Counted from the stretch's first letter, positions 11,281 through 23,670 are shown. The stretch is DNA of 64,000 nucleotides from Schistosoma mansoni (GCF_000237925.1 NC_031495.1:23888872-23952871), one strand, 5' to 3'. A program made the numbers and translations. The notes: generated from the letters alone by a model not told the origin.

Positions 11281-12775
11281 TTGGTTTGATAATTTGTTTG
11301 CTCAAATGATTTTGAAAAATAAAACTTGAATTGATCCTGGTTTGAGTTATCTCAACGAATATTTTGCGTTTCTATTGAAAAAGCGAAACATATGTGGTCT
11401 TTTTGACTGCCAAGAATTATGGTTTTGCTACAGTTTGTATGAAGATTAATATCACAATAAAGTCCTAAATAGGCAGCCTCATTTGCAACGAAAATAGGTA
11501 AGAAGGAAATTATGTAGAGCACTTGAAAACTGATAATAAGTAGTTGGATAACAGCGCAAAGTAATCTTTTTTATTAGTTTATGATGGAATCAGTCGAAAG
11601 CATCACGAATTAATACTTAAAAACACGCGGCTATAGTAAATAAACGATTATCCAAACCATAAATTAATACCAGAAACTTTATGCAATACCTTGTTCTGCT
11701 TACTGCTAATTATAATCACAAATAAGGGAAGCTAAATAATGCCAACAATTTGTGATCAAAACGTGATAAGATGCCATAAATATTGCTATATTCAGTTAAC
11801 CATCCAATTCTGAGAGATTCAGATGTTCTAGTATACAGTGAAAATTCTTATAAGGATTTACATGGATAAACTTTAACATTTTATCACTGCACACTTCAAT
11901 TTCAGATATCCAGGTCTGCTCGTTGAATAGTTCCCGTAAAAACATCCTAAACTGCTTATTGAATATTATCCGTATATAGCTGACTTAAAAGTTCGTCAGT
12001 AAGCTTAGATAATAATTTTTTTAAATAACCGTACAACAAGTACGGTTAGGTCATAAATTCATTTTATTTTTCTACTGGTATTGAATAAATCTCTGGTAAT
12101 GGAATTTGTGATACGACAGTAATGTTAAATCTATTCAAAAAGTGCATGCATAGAATTGGTTTTAAATAAATAGTTTAATAAACATACATAGTTGGAAGTT
12201 GTTCGGTTTTTTTACTAAAACACTGAACAATTTGAGAATATCACACTGAAAAATGAAATCTGTGACATTCTCCTCCTCTCAAGAATCTGACATTATAAAC
12301 TGCTAACAGTTCAATTGATATGGGAATTTTCGGTCATATCATGAAGTATGGCGTATGGTTTGTACTATAAATTGTTTCAAGTCTTGATATTCATTTGGTT
12401 CTGGTAGGAATTCCTTTTAAAGATATAAGTTTTCCCTTTAGAAAATACCTATTCAACAAATGTACAAGTGACATATTAACACGTTAATTTTAGCCTTATC
12501 ATATCTAGACAAATGTTTGGGAAGATACAAGTAAACAACACCAAGTGAATTTAAATGTTTGCTTAATTTCCTTTTTAGCTTGTTTAAATGGGTTATATTC
12601 TTTTAATATTTTGTCATATAGTTTTGTAAAAATATAAAAAAAAGTTTCGTAATGATTAACTCAGAATAAGTATTTTTATTCTATTCGATTTATCTCAAAT
12701 TTAATGCATCAAAAAAATAAAAAATCCGTATATATTTGATGAGAGTCCAAGTTAAAGAATTGTGACTGGCTCCAT
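11281..12775. other. AT-rich intergenic, nothing recognised
   Basis: About 1.5 kb without a credible gene or repeat copy. Confidence 0.5.
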
Positions 12776-13146
12776 GAGGTATTTCCTGGAGTTCTAGTGA
12801 GAAGCAGTAACCAGTGGAGTTCAACCATGTCTGTTGGGATATATCAACTCACTGATGACATTGTTGAATGGTTGTTCAATTCTGTGGATTGGTTGAAGTC
12901 AGACATCAACACCGTTGGATGCCGGCTCAGTGATCTAGTGGTTAGGCACTCGCGCGTGAGACTGATAGGTCCTGGGTTCGAATCTCGCGAGGCGGGATCG
13001 TGGATGCACGCTTCTGAGGAGTCCCACAGTAGGACGAAACGGCCGTCCAGTGCTTCTTGGTTTTCCATGTTGGTCTAGCTTCCATTGACTCATGATCTGA
13101 ACTATATAAAATTACTAAAATTCTCCACAAAGCCCCCTTCTGATAA
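12776..13146 (+). mobile_element. Family C tRNA-like SINE, near full length, with hammerhead
   Basis: This is the longest intact plus-strand copy. It starts with the leader TTTCCTGGAGTTCTAGTGAG. An A-box-like TGATCTAGTGGTTAGGCAC and a B box GGTTCGAATCTC follow, typical of an internal RNA polymerase III promoter derived from a tRNA. Then come a hammerhead ribozyme and the 3' module GTTTTCCATGTTGGTCTAGC... ending in CCCCCTTCTGATAA. The parts are collinear with the other C copies. Confidence 0.85.
13008..13053 (+). ncRNA. Hammerhead ribozyme in family C (12.8-kb copy)
   Basis: Core CTGAGGA (13014-13020), stem II GTCC/GGAC closing a CACAGTA loop, GAAA (13036-13039), then CGGCC and the cleavage triplet GTC (13045-13047). 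All core bases of a type I hammerhead are present. Stem I is partly decayed: the 5' strand has ACGCTT facing CAGTGC, where the family consensus is GCACTG. Stem III is minimal with no loop, as in schistosome hammerheads that are known to act best as dimers. Confidence 0.75.
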
Positions 13147-13490
13147 TTGTGAGTTATATCAAATTGTCAATTATCTTATATGTTCACATCAAAGAAATTT
13201 AACTCATTCATTTTAAATTGAAGTATGAAAACTCATTTTGGGAAAAGTTATTCTTTTTTTAAGATAATTTCATTGAATGTGTTCACTTTTTGATGAATTT
13301 TTTCAGTTATGTTTCTTCAAACTGCTATATGATGAGTTGATATTTTTTTATGTGATGTCTTAATGATAGCAAAAACTAAGTGATTCGTTTATTTAATGTA
13401 ATTATCTGGTATAAAGGATTAATTTGCTTATAAGTAAAAATGACTTAATTTTACTTATACTAGTTATAATAGTCAATATAGTTTAGACTT

Positions 13491-13880
13491 TGCTATATTT
13501 AGAGAGATTACGTGATCACCTAAAATCAGCAAACGGGACGAAGTATCAGCAATATAACGACAAGACAAGGTAAATTATTCTAATGCGTTCTATCCTTAAT
13601 AACTAGAGGGAGAAATATATTCCACAAGCATCCAGAAACACGAACGAACCAAATACACAACTCAAGAGTATATATACAGTATAAAAATATCCTTGGGAAA
13701 CGTCACAAAATAGCGTATTAAAAGAGACAACCAACCAATAACATGTAGAGTCCTTCCAAGTTGGAATTATAATCTGATAGTAAAAATCGGCTCTTTTGGC
13801 ATGAAAACAAGAAATCCAAATTTACAGAATAAAAATCACAAAAATAAGACGTCTGCCTAGTGATTTCTGGAGATCTATAA
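13491..13880. mobile_element. Family F repeat, possible solo LTR (copy 2)
   Basis: Begins TGCTATATTTAGAGAG and is collinear with 9985-10443 through the TATATATACAGTATA, CCTTGGGAAACGTCACAAAA and GAAAACAAGAAAT blocks. The far end, CTGGAGATCTATAAA, is the decayed counterpart of the terminal hairpin of copy 1. It is followed by an AT microsatellite. No coding sequence; clearly an old copy. Confidence 0.4.
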
Positions 13881-14031
13881 ATATATATATATAAATATAT
13901 TAAGAAACATTCGCTTAGTACATTTAACTCTTCATTTGTTCAGTAGATAGATGATTGTTTATTACGGAATAGCATAAGAAAATAATTTTTTCAAGTTTCC
14001 ATAGTCACCTAGTTTCTTTACAATTTTTCTT

Positions 14032-14393
14032 TTCAGAGGGAGTTTTGTAGAGAATTTAGTATTTTCATGGTTGAAATTATGAGTTAATTGAAGCTAGACT
14101 ACCATCGAAAACCTGAAAGCACTGGACGGCCGTCTCGTCCTATTATGGGACTCCTCAGCAGTGCGCATCCACCATCCCGCACCCGCGAGATCCGGACCCA
14201 GGACCTACCAGTCTCGAGCCGAAGCCCTTAACCGATAGACCACTGAGCCGGCATCCCACGGTGTTAATGTCTAACTTCAACCAATCCACGATTTTGAGCG
14301 ACCCTTCACCCAATGCCTTCAGTGAGCTGATATCTCCACAACAGACCTGGTACAACTCCACTGGCCACTGCTTCCCACTAGAACTCCAGGAAA
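14032..14393 (-). mobile_element. Family C SINE, reverse copy ending at an assembly gap
   Basis: Reverse complement of the C1 copy from the CAGAAGGGG-type 3' end through the hammerhead (14119-14164), the B box and A box, to the leader, whose reverse complement is TCCTGGAGTTCTAGTGGGAA. In RNA sense the ribozyme core reads GAGA instead of GAAA, so it should be inactive. The sequence runs straight into the 200-N gap at the element's 5' end. Confidence 0.85.
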
Positions 14394-14593
14394 NNNNNNN
14401 NNNNNNNNNNNNNNNNNNNNNNNNNNNNNNNNNNNNNNNNNNNNNNNNNNNNNNNNNNNNNNNNNNNNNNNNNNNNNNNNNNNNNNNNNNNNNNNNNNNN
14501 NNNNNNNNNNNNNNNNNNNNNNNNNNNNNNNNNNNNNNNNNNNNNNNNNNNNNNNNNNNNNNNNNNNNNNNNNNNNNNNNNNNNNNNNNNNNN
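14394..14593. other. Assembly gap (200 N)
   Basis: A run of exactly 200 N. The round size indicates a gap of unknown true length. It abuts the leader end of a family C copy, where head-to-head partners occur elsewhere in this window. Confidence 0.99.
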
Positions 14594-16065
14594 GAAAGAA
14601 GAAAGATGGACAGGGTGGGAGATAGTGAGTTTAATGTATTATGTGGAGTCTCTGGATGGGGAGTCAAATTAATAGATCTCTATAGAGAAATGAAGTAATT
14701 TTTTATTAATGAATGATGTTAAATGAGAAGGAAAGACTAATAATAGGAAAAAGTTTAGTCAGGGGAAAAAAGTTTCAACTTTAAAAAGAAGAGGCAGTCA
14801 ATAAAAAGCAAGAAAGACGCGATATTTTGGGAAATATTTTGTATCTATTTGAAATTCAATTAACTCATGATTTCAACTATGAAAATTTTTCTTTTGTCTG
14901 GATAATATCTTTTAACAGTGCTTCTATACATTGTTTACAAAAATAATCACTTGTATTAATTTGGTAACTTCTCCCAATGTTTATTTGATATGATTGTACT
15001 GAAACACAGTTTAACTGGTTATTTAAAACAAGACATTAGCATACATTTTCCGTAATTTATGATATACAGTAAGAATAACAATAGCTGTTTTTTGCGTGTG
15101 CGTATCCGATGCCGTATAACAATAATGTGTAGGACTTTTTACTTGGTCCAATGGATATTATAAATTGGCTAAGGCTGACATTTGACTACCAGCATTATGT
15201 TACTTGCGTCGTTCAAAGGAACTATAAATTTATTAGAATTACGGCTTATGTTTTTTTGTCATAACTACTACCATCAGAATAAGTTTAAAAATAGGTGAAA
15301 TACTTCAGGAAGTCTTTGTGTTTGTTAAACATACATTATGTAGGAAGTGAATAAAATGTGAAACAGTACAGGAACCAGCTTAGTATGGAGAAATGCCTAA
15401 ACAAAAGGTTAAGCTGAATTAATTTTATAGAGTTAGGAAAGTTTCTTTGATGAAATTGGAATGAAAATGTGATGTTTTGGTTATAGGAAAGAAGAAGATT
15501 GTGCGTGTATTCTATGAGTATCTGTAAGAAGTTTAAAGGTTCTAATATTTCGGTAATGCAACTATATCCTAATCAGATTTTAAAACGATCTTACTAAACT
15601 TTCTAGATTACTTTAAATATTTAAATAATTCAGCAAAAAAGCTTTAAGATTATTAGTTTTAAATGCTACATTTAGAGAGGCTACATGAAGATAGTTGAAT
15701 ATAAGGTAAAATAATCCGGCTTAAAAAAATTACAAATCAGAAATCTATTTACAACAAAAACATTGGCAATTCACAATCTAACGCCTGATACGTAATCTTA
15801 AAAAAATTCTACAAGCCACCATTTGATTTTGGTCTCAATAATAAAAATAAATGTTTCCTAATTTTAGAAATTATCGCCTTTTTATCATTTTGTTATTTAC
15901 CTTTCTGTAACCATGTTCAGGTGGACAATTACCTTCCTTCTGTGTATTTCACATTCACTTTGTTGTTTGATATTACCCATGGGACCACTACGTAATTGAA
16001 TTTAATCTGAGGACACTTACGATGGTGGTGTACTGACAGATAAGTATTATGCATCGGGAATTAAA
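14594..16065. other. AT-rich intergenic with a family F fragment
   Basis: No gene seen. At 15664-15815, TGCTACATTTAGAGAGGCTAC followed by AAGGTAAAATAATCC resembles the first part of family F, so this is probably a truncated third copy. Confidence 0.35.
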
Positions 16066-16320
16066 GTTGAATTCTTACGAACTAAAGAGGAAAAAAGAAA
16101 GCAGAAAGCAATCGAAATAATAACAGTAATGAAAGGACAATGAAGTTTGTAAGAGGCAACTCAAAGAAGATAGGCAGATAGTGTATTTAATATGTTGTTT
16201 TGATGTTTCAAAAATACAATGTGTGATTTTCTGTAGTACAGTAAGTTGGTTTACCGTGCCCAAGTCTTCGATCTTTACACAATCACTTTCCAAGCGAAGC
16301 AATATCTTTCTATTTTACCA
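16066..16320 (-). repeat. Degenerate family D repeat (probable)
   Basis: The order AGAGGAAAAAAGAAAGCAG, AAGCAATCGAAATAA, ATGAAAGGACAATGAAGT parallels 34580-34640 of the clearer family D copy (GAGGAAAGAACGGAAACAG, AAGGCAATTGATATAG, AATGCAGGAACAATGAAGT). The rest is too diverged to align by eye. Confidence 0.4.
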
Positions 16321-16332
16321 TGGACTGATATG

Positions 16333-16856
16333 TTTATTATTTATTTATTTATTTAAACACAAATATTGGTACAAGGAAGCACCAGATACATATGCGCCAT
16401 ACAAATCTCATTCGATTTTCTTGACGGCTGTGATACTGCCCGGGTGCCCAGATCGAAGCAGGTGGTTTTCTTAAGGAGACACACCCGGAGTCTTCGACCT
16501 AAAGGTCAAATCCACAAGGCACTGGGGCAACATCAGGAGATGCAGTCCCATGGTAGTCGTTGACCAACAATAGGTTCATACGCCATTTCTTCCCTCAGGA
16601 TACTGGAGTCCATGTGCACCATTGATTTGGAATCAGGGTTTTCCAACTCCCCTAGGTGGACACGGAGGGTCCACCAACCTGGTTAAAGCTCCAGACTTTC
16701 GCTTTTCGTTCTTTCAATTTCTTAAACAACACCTCCGTCACAAGAAGGCAGCGAGTAGGACTTCCTTGGCAGTGGCTGTATACGCGTGGCCATGTGAGAG
16801 CATTTGGAGAGAGAGAGCGGACTCTCCCCACTCTCGGTCGTACCAGGGCATTGTAG
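16333..16856 (-). mobile_element. Family A retroposon, full-length diverged copy
   Basis: The reverse-strand tail (TTATTTATTTATTTAAACAC) at 16338-16358 is followed by the complete family A body to the GCCCTGGTACGACCGAGAG-equivalent end near 16850. It differs from the SNAP-25 copies by scattered substitutions and small indels, so it is older than they are. Confidence 0.8.
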
Positions 16857-17812
16857 TTTACTAGAGACGAGGGTTTTGTGATCAGTAGCTGGTTGCTACA
16901 GTCAATACCTAGTATTTAAATTGCATTGATCTAGCCGGTAGTGTAAGAGTTGTAGAATTTGTCGTAAACTGAGATACATAATGTTTTAGATCGGTTCGAC
17001 ATCTTACCATAAAAAATGGTTTACAATGATAAATCGCTTAGAGTAGTTGCCAACGAAAGGTTTATTGGGGATTTAGTTAATAGTACAGAATTCCAGTGAC
17101 ATACGAACTAGATTATGGGATTATATTACCAAAAAAATCTACTAGTTATTCAGATTATTACAGTTTTATTGTCTGATTTGTAGATTTTCACTGTGCAAAA
17201 CTTTCGGGTCAATTTTTATGGATAGTATCTGTGAAAGTGTTTTAGTTTTCATTCAGAGAGAACTGAGTAGTTATATAGATTACACACAGGTGTCATAGTA
17301 TCAATCATGTGCGTTTGAGTTGGTCATAGATATAAGTATAAATATCTATTCATACACAAGCTAATCATTAATATCTGGAATATTCGGTAGTTATTTATAG
17401 ACACTAATCACAGTGAAATTTGCTTGTTCTTGTTGGGCAGATTACTTTGACTGCCCAAAGCATTTTCATTCTCTCAGTATTCTACTGACTAGCTATAAAA
17501 AAAAACAACCAACTAAATAACGCAATGGAATTCTTGACATATCCATCAATTCGGATTAAATGAATTAGCTTTGAAGCATAATGTGAGCAAGAAGGTCATG
17601 CAAAAAAACTACAAATATTAATACAATATCTCATTAGTAAACTGGCTTAGCAGACTGAAATCAATAATTGACATCATAATAATCAATGTTCAGTCATTTA
17701 TTAAACTAGATAGTTAAACTAAAATGACAAATGTAGATAGAGATTTAAGGGAATAATATTTAAAATAAGACACTCATCTGTTTTGAAAATTATTTTGTAT
17801 CAAATTTACTTA
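16857..17812. other. AT-rich intergenic, nothing recognised
   Basis: No credible coding sequence or repeat copy. Confidence 0.5.
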
Positions 17813-18296
17813 GTATTGTTTGTTTGAATCTTCCCATTGATGTTTAGGACTGCGATTGATCAGTCTCTTAATGGCCATATGTGCATACTGTGCGTATTGC
17901 CTCAATATAGACTTAATTCACAAGCATTGTAAGCAAAGATGGATAGTGGCTAGCAGTGGAATCCAGGATGCGTGTTTCGTTCCATTTGGGACTTGTCAGC
18001 TGGATGTACCTGCATCTCAGAGTTGATGTTCACTCTGGGACTCGAACCCAGTATCGTTCGCTTCAAACGCCATCGCGTTATCCACTTACCTACTGGGTCC
18101 TGATAGCCACTTGCTTGTGCAATGGGGTGAAGTTTAAATTCACTTAGTATTGCTTGAATATTTTCATCTTTGCTTATAATGCTTGTGAATTAAGGCTATA
18201 TCGAGGCAATACGCACAGTATGCACATATGTCTAATAAGAGACTGATCAATTGCAGTCCTAAACATCAATGGGAAAATTCAAACAAACAAGTGAAA
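17813..18296 (-). mobile_element. Family B (Sm-alpha-like) SINE flanked by its own inverted end
   Basis: Reverse copy of the hammerhead SINE at 17813-18148, containing B box (GGGACTCGAACCCAG, 18033-18047), A-box region and hammerhead. It is followed by a plus-strand fragment (about 18160-18296) that repeats, inverted, the first 130 bp (GTGAATTAAGGCTATATCGA, CAATACGCACAGTATGCAC, CCTAAACATCAATGGGA). The unit is therefore bounded by long inverted repeats. Confidence 0.8.
17961..18005 (-). ncRNA. Decayed hammerhead ribozyme in family B
   Basis: In RNA sense: ATCCAG, then CTGACAA, GTCC, CAAAT, GGAAC, GAAA, and CTGGAT on the other side of stem I. The core CTGANGA has lost its second G (CTGACAA), and the cleavage triplet reads ATC. 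Stem I is perfect. Probably inactive. Confidence 0.75.
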
Positions 18297-18390
18297 AAAA
18301 CTATCAATTTATGTGAACAATCAGATGTTCATAGTTAGTGTTTGGAATAATTTAGCTATAATTTTCTTTCATGAAGTAATGAGTAGCATT

Positions 18391-18688
18391 GTAGTATGGT
18401 CTACTTATATCCATATAAGTAGTATATGGTAGTGGTCAGACATAGAATGTATTTTGGCAGAAGACCGATAAGGAAAGTACTAAAATGAAGCGCAATCGGT
18501 AGGAAAATGCATGAACAATGAAATTAGAGAAGATGAACTGATATTTACAGAAGAAACAGTGGAGATTGAGACAATTGGTTGTTATTTTGTAAATTAACTG
18601 TTTGCTGCATGGTTATCAGTATTTAGTGAGAAAGTCTGTAATTTGTGTTTAAATCCGATTGTCCCCAGTCGTGTTCTCGTTCACTACA
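18391..18688 (-). repeat. Family D interspersed repeat (copy 1)
   Basis: Ends on the right with TCTCGTTCACTACA, the reverse complement of the TGTAGTGAACGAGA start of the plus-strand copies. The left side contains CTACTTATATCCATATAAGTAG, a short palindrome. No coding potential and no recognised class. Confidence 0.65.
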
Positions 18689-20536
18689 TTATTATCTAAG
18701 ATTTATAAGTTAGTTTAAACTTCGTCACACTTGCTTATATGTTACTTATATAAATCAGAAAAAGGTGAAGAATATCCATCAATTACTCGATAAATATCAA
18801 CTTAAACGTTTAAATCTCACCTATAATTGTTTGTGAATAAAATAAATAAAGCACATGATTTTAATTTATTTATTTTCAAAGGGTTTTATCAAGGAGTATT
18901 ATCACTTTAGTCAGTGTACATATGGAGAGTAAATAAATCTAGGTATATGGGAAAGAAACCTAAAATGTAAAGAAGATATATGTCGGTTATTTGTGACTAC
19001 ATTGTGTCACTATGACTACGTGAAAACATATGACGTTGTATTTGTTTTTTTTTCACATATTTATGACCACTATCAATACGTGAAGGTAGGATTTAGTCTG
19101 TTAAATGCAGGAAAAAGATATAGACATCCAGTTGGCTTGAGTATCTTTATGCAAATCAAACCACAGAAATAAAAAAATAAACATAGTATATTATGTATAA
19201 ATATGAAACAGTTAGATCGTCTAAGAGATAGATTGAGAGAATGGAATGACAAATAGGTAATCTTTGTGGCAAATTAATTTTGTTTAATGAAACACTTTGA
19301 CTGATAAACTACATCGTTACTAACCAAGCAGATGGACTATAAATATAGCTGACATATGAAATGAAAGTTTAGTAAAACTAATTTGCATAACTTGAAAGTG
19401 GATATCATCAAGCTGAGCACACTTATCTATTATAATTAGCTAAGTCGCAAAATAGTTTGAGACTAGAAATAACAAAAACTAAAAGAAATTTGATATGGAT
19501 TTTGTTGTACAGATAGGCTTTTACTGCTTTCATAAAACTAACATAGAGATTACTTGTAATATCCTTGTTTTTTCAAGTGTATTTGTATTGGTATACTCTT
19601 CTTTGAATTTGTGATTTGTATGAAATGAAAAACATATAAATAACATAGATGCGCAAAGAAAAAAGGACTTGAAACATTACACCGGTTCTGTTACGATTAA
19701 TATTTTTAATTAATTAGTAGTTTAGATATGAATTGGATAACACAAATAAAAAAGTATCATTTCATAAATTGTGAGTCAAATTATAAACAACGTCATCGTA
19801 AACTGAATCCCTCTCAAATAAAAAAGAACAGATTCTCATTCAGCAGATTAGTAGTTTTGCAATGTATTATATTTCATCATAACTATATTTATTATTACCA
19901 AGGGTTTGTATTCTTCCGTTATTAATATATATATGTGATGGGGTTTTGGTCAGGCTCTGTTGACGTATATGTATCTCATGAGTATTCTTCGATACTGCTT
20001 TCAGTTACAAGTATTATATTATGCGATGCTTTGGAAAAAGGTCCAAAACGACTTTACCAAAAATAAAGCAATAATGTGAACTAAACAATAAAATGAACTA
20101 ATTCGTATCTGGACTATGAGAATTATTTGAAATATGGGCATGAATATTTTATATAAGATGACTAAGGACCAAACACCCAACATACATCTTTTTGCTTTAT
20201 TGTAGTTTACTAATTTTTTATTATATCCTATTTTACTCTATGTTTTCATTTATCTCTTTTAATCGTTATATTTAATTTTCTTTCTTTGATAAATTGATCA
20301 ATGTCTTTCGATCTTGCACTCATTATTCTTCATACTTTCATGCTGATATAAATCAAAACTGAAACCTGTTTGTCTTAGTATTTCTCAAGTATTCTATTAT
20401 TTTTGGTAACATTATTACACGAATTCTAAGACTAGCCGGTTTTTTAACGACAAAATTTTATGGAATGGTACAATTCATCTCGATGCTTTACAGGTATCAT
20501 ATTTATTTAAATATCTGTTATTTAGTTAACTTTATT
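18689..20536. other. AT-rich intergenic, nothing recognised
   Basis: Nearly 1.9 kb with no gene or repeat copy that I can support. Confidence 0.5.
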
Positions 20537-20868
20537 TGTAGTGAACGAGAGCATAAGTGGGGACAATCGAATATATTTGAATACAAAGTCACATATTATT
20601 TTAATAAAATCTGAGACCCATACAGAAAAATTTTCATTTGCAAAATGTTAATCAATTGTTTCAAAGTTGACTGTTCCTTTTGAGAAATTTCAATCAATCA
20701 TCCAAGATTTATTTGTTCTTTCGTTTTCATACCAATCATTCTTTGTTCTCGTTCTCTTCTCTTCGATCTTCTTAACCTTCTGCCTCCAGGCATTTCACTA
20801 TCGATTGATAATACATACTACTTATATCTGTCGATATCAATAGCACACACCACATATTCACTTATAGA
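20537..20868 (+). repeat. Family D interspersed repeat (copy 2)
   Basis: Starts TGTAGTGAACGAGAGCATAA. It shares GAGACCCATACAGAAAAAT, TTCATTTGCAAAATGTTAA, CCAATCATTCTTTGTTCTCG, TTCTGCCTCCAGGCATTTCA and CTACTTATATCTGTCGATAT with the copies at 26440 and 39348. It has an insertion near 20670-20730 relative to them. Confidence 0.7.
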
Positions 20869-21939
20869 AATACAGGATGAGAAATAAATATATTTGGAAA
20901 ATATTTTATTTAACCTATTTCGTTTTCTTAAACTTAATCGTTGTTTGTATTATTATGAGGTCTAATGACAGTTTTCGTGATATATGACATTTTGTTTGTA
21001 CAGTAAGAATGATAAAGAAATAGAGAGGACAATTCAATGATTACAAGAGAAAATCTTACGGATTATTCTGGACAAAAATGGAATTGAGGTGAATTACGGT
21101 TAATATCAGCAAAGCATAGTGCACGTCATATTGTGATTAAGGTTTTTGGTTAGAGATATAATAATTATCTACGTCCTATAATTAATTATCATTATAGTTT
21201 TACTGTAACTTACTAACCACTCAACCAACATTTTGAAATCCTATTTTTCCATTAATATTGCTATCAGTTTACCATCTGTAATTCACAATTTTTCCGCAAT
21301 AGAATAAAATACAGTTTGTTTAAACATTCTCAGCAGCTCAGTTTTCCACAAAATCTGTACATGAACAATATATCAAAATATTTTTCTAGGTATATCCCTT
21401 GGAGAATGAGGTTAACACTGATGTATTGTAACTAATTTACCCCAATAAGATTGGCAATTTTAAATAATCAATATTTTGTGATGCGGTCCTAACGATCATC
21501 TTGAGAATCAAATCTATCAAAACTATTTAAACCAAACAGTTAAACTCAAGCTGTAGTGATGTATTCACTATTCTGACAAGGTAGGATAATATTCATTGTT
21601 CAAAAAATCCGCTGCGATGACTGATTAATTTATTGCTTCTCCTTAGATCGGAAAATCGTTCACTACTTTATCCCTTATCTGTTGACCAGTACAACAAAAT
21701 ATATTACATCGTACATGTTTAAGTAGAAACGATACCTCTCGTAGGTTTATAAGTAGCTCAAGTACTTATCACTAACTGACTATTGTTAAAATGTGTTTCA
21801 TCGACGACAGTTATTGAACTACAGTGTGTTGGGTTATAATCAATTCATGTTGTTCATCACTAACTAACAGCTGTACTATAGTATTTATTTATTCTCTTTA
21901 TTAATAAATGATAAAATTAAATACATATATTGGTGTTGT
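20869..21939. other. AT-rich intergenic, nothing recognised
   Basis: No credible gene or repeat copy. Confidence 0.5.
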
Positions 21940-22305
21940 TTGTGGAGATTTTTAGTAATTTTTATATACAGTTGAAATCATGAATCAATTGAAGCTAGAC
22001 CAACATGGAAAACCTGGAAGCACTGGACGGCCGTTTTGTCCTATTGTGGGACTCCTCAGCAGTGCACATCCACGATTGGCGGATTGGTTGAAGCTAGACA
22101 TTTACACCGTTGGATGCCGGCCATCTCAATGGTCTATCGGTTAAGTGCTCGCGCGCGAGACTGATAGGTCCTGTGTTCGAATCTCGTGAGGTGGGATCGT
22201 GGGTGCTCACTGCTGAGGAGTCCCACAATAGGACAAAACGGCCGTCCAGTGCTTCCAGGTTTTCCATGTTGGTCTAGCTTCAATTGACTCATGATTTGAA
22301 CTTTA
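21940..22305. mobile_element. Family C SINEs, inverted head-to-head pair
   Basis: A minus-strand 3' half (21940-22076) is followed directly by a plus-strand copy (22080-22305) that starts in the leader (GGATTGGTTGAAGCTAGACA) and runs through A box, B box, hammerhead and 3' module. The two hammerheads (minus 22020-22065, plus 22206-22252) face each other. Both read GGACAAAACGG, so both have lost the G of the GAAA core. This shared change suggests that one arm was copied from the other. Confidence 0.8.
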
Positions 22306-22800
22306 TGTAAACAATACATATATGTTGATAACATTTATGTTATGCACACATGTTATGAAAGGGTTGTTTTATTAAGCCAAATATGTTTATACCTGAAATT
22401 TGACATAAACTATACAGTTAGTTGAATTAATGTATAAATACTAGTTTAATTTGAATGAAAGATAAATTCTAATTTGTAAATTGTATAAATAGCTAGTTAG
22501 CATAAATGAGTAAAACTAATAGATCTATATGTAAAAAATAATCATATTTAAAGTGTTTTGAACCATGAATAAAAAGTGTCACGGTTTTATAAACTTTCAA
22601 ATGATTCGCTTTTTTTAAATTGTTATATTTAATAGATTGTATTTGTATTCTGAATGGGAAATGGTTTGTCAGTTAAAATAGAAAAGGGTTTCTTGTTTTA
22701 ATTGTTCACTTACTAATTAACTAATTATTCATTATGATTATGGTTATCTTTTAATATATAAAGTATATGGATACATAATTTATATTTATGCTTCAGTCAC

Positions 22801-23313
22801 TGTTATATCCCGTGGAGATTTATGGATGGTAACTTTTGAGGACTATTTATAGACCAATGTAATATGTATATTTCCTATTGTATAATTGTTAAGTAACTTA
22901 ACTATTCATATTCATGTTCCTTTTATTATGATCTTTATTTTGATCTATAGACTATTATCATACGATTTCATTCTTGAGTTATCCCTAGTCCATTAATTAC
23001 TGTTCCCCACATTCACAGCCACATTTGGCTAAATCTTGTACAAATATTATTTTCTATTTTATTGGTACGATGTGGTCAGTCTGTTTGGTATATAAATCCA
23101 GTATGTTTGAAATACAAGGATTCATATTGCAGAGGCTGTTATTGGTGTTCTAGACTTAACTGGCTGGGCTAGGCAGATAGAAGAACTGATAAGTACTCAA
23201 AACTACTCATACGGATTTTGTATATCATTGCACTGATCAGTAATTCACTCTTCTCTCATTGGCGGGCATCATCGCGGTTATATATAAACAGGGCACTTTT
23301 AGTCTATATAACA
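22801..23313 (+). mobile_element. Family E solo LTR with 5-bp TSD
   Basis: A 513-bp fossil LTR of a retrovirus-like element. It starts TGTTATATCC, ends ATATAACA (short inverted ends) and is flanked by GTCAC at 22796-22800 and 23314-23318. A TATATAAA box lies at 23089-23096 inside. No internal coding region accompanies it, so it is the product of recombination between two LTRs. Superfamily not determined. Confidence 0.85.
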
Positions 23314-23670
23314 GTCACCCTGATAGAAACTGGTTAGTTGATAAGTAAGAGAATTAAAAAACTTACTTAATTCTTAATTAATAGACGGTTGATTATTGAA
23401 GACAAAGAGATTTTGAGTTCGATTCTCTAAAGGGGTAGCGGATATTGACTATTCAAGAGTCATTCATTAGTTAATGTCTGTCTAGGATAAAAAGCTAATT
23501 TTAGATATAATTTTATGAAATTATTAGTGATTTGATCCAGTCACGAATATACACGAATTTGGATATTTCCTATCACTGTTTATGAGGTGCAGTTTCTTTA
23601 TTTTAGAGTGAGACATCTCAGAAATACAGTTCTCTCGCTATGGGAGTGGATTTATAACCTTTTGAATAAA

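Noticed and set aside
12797-13130. Open frames of 60-93 residues over family C copies (also at 22134, 40953, 44928 and 51365)
   Set aside because: They only reflect GC-rich SINE sequence and shift between copies; the conserved features are promoter boxes and ribozyme.
14155-14698. 145-170 residue frames across the N gap (likewise at 44334-44721 and 62106-62505)
   Set aside because: Most of the translation is undetermined bases; artefacts of the gaps.
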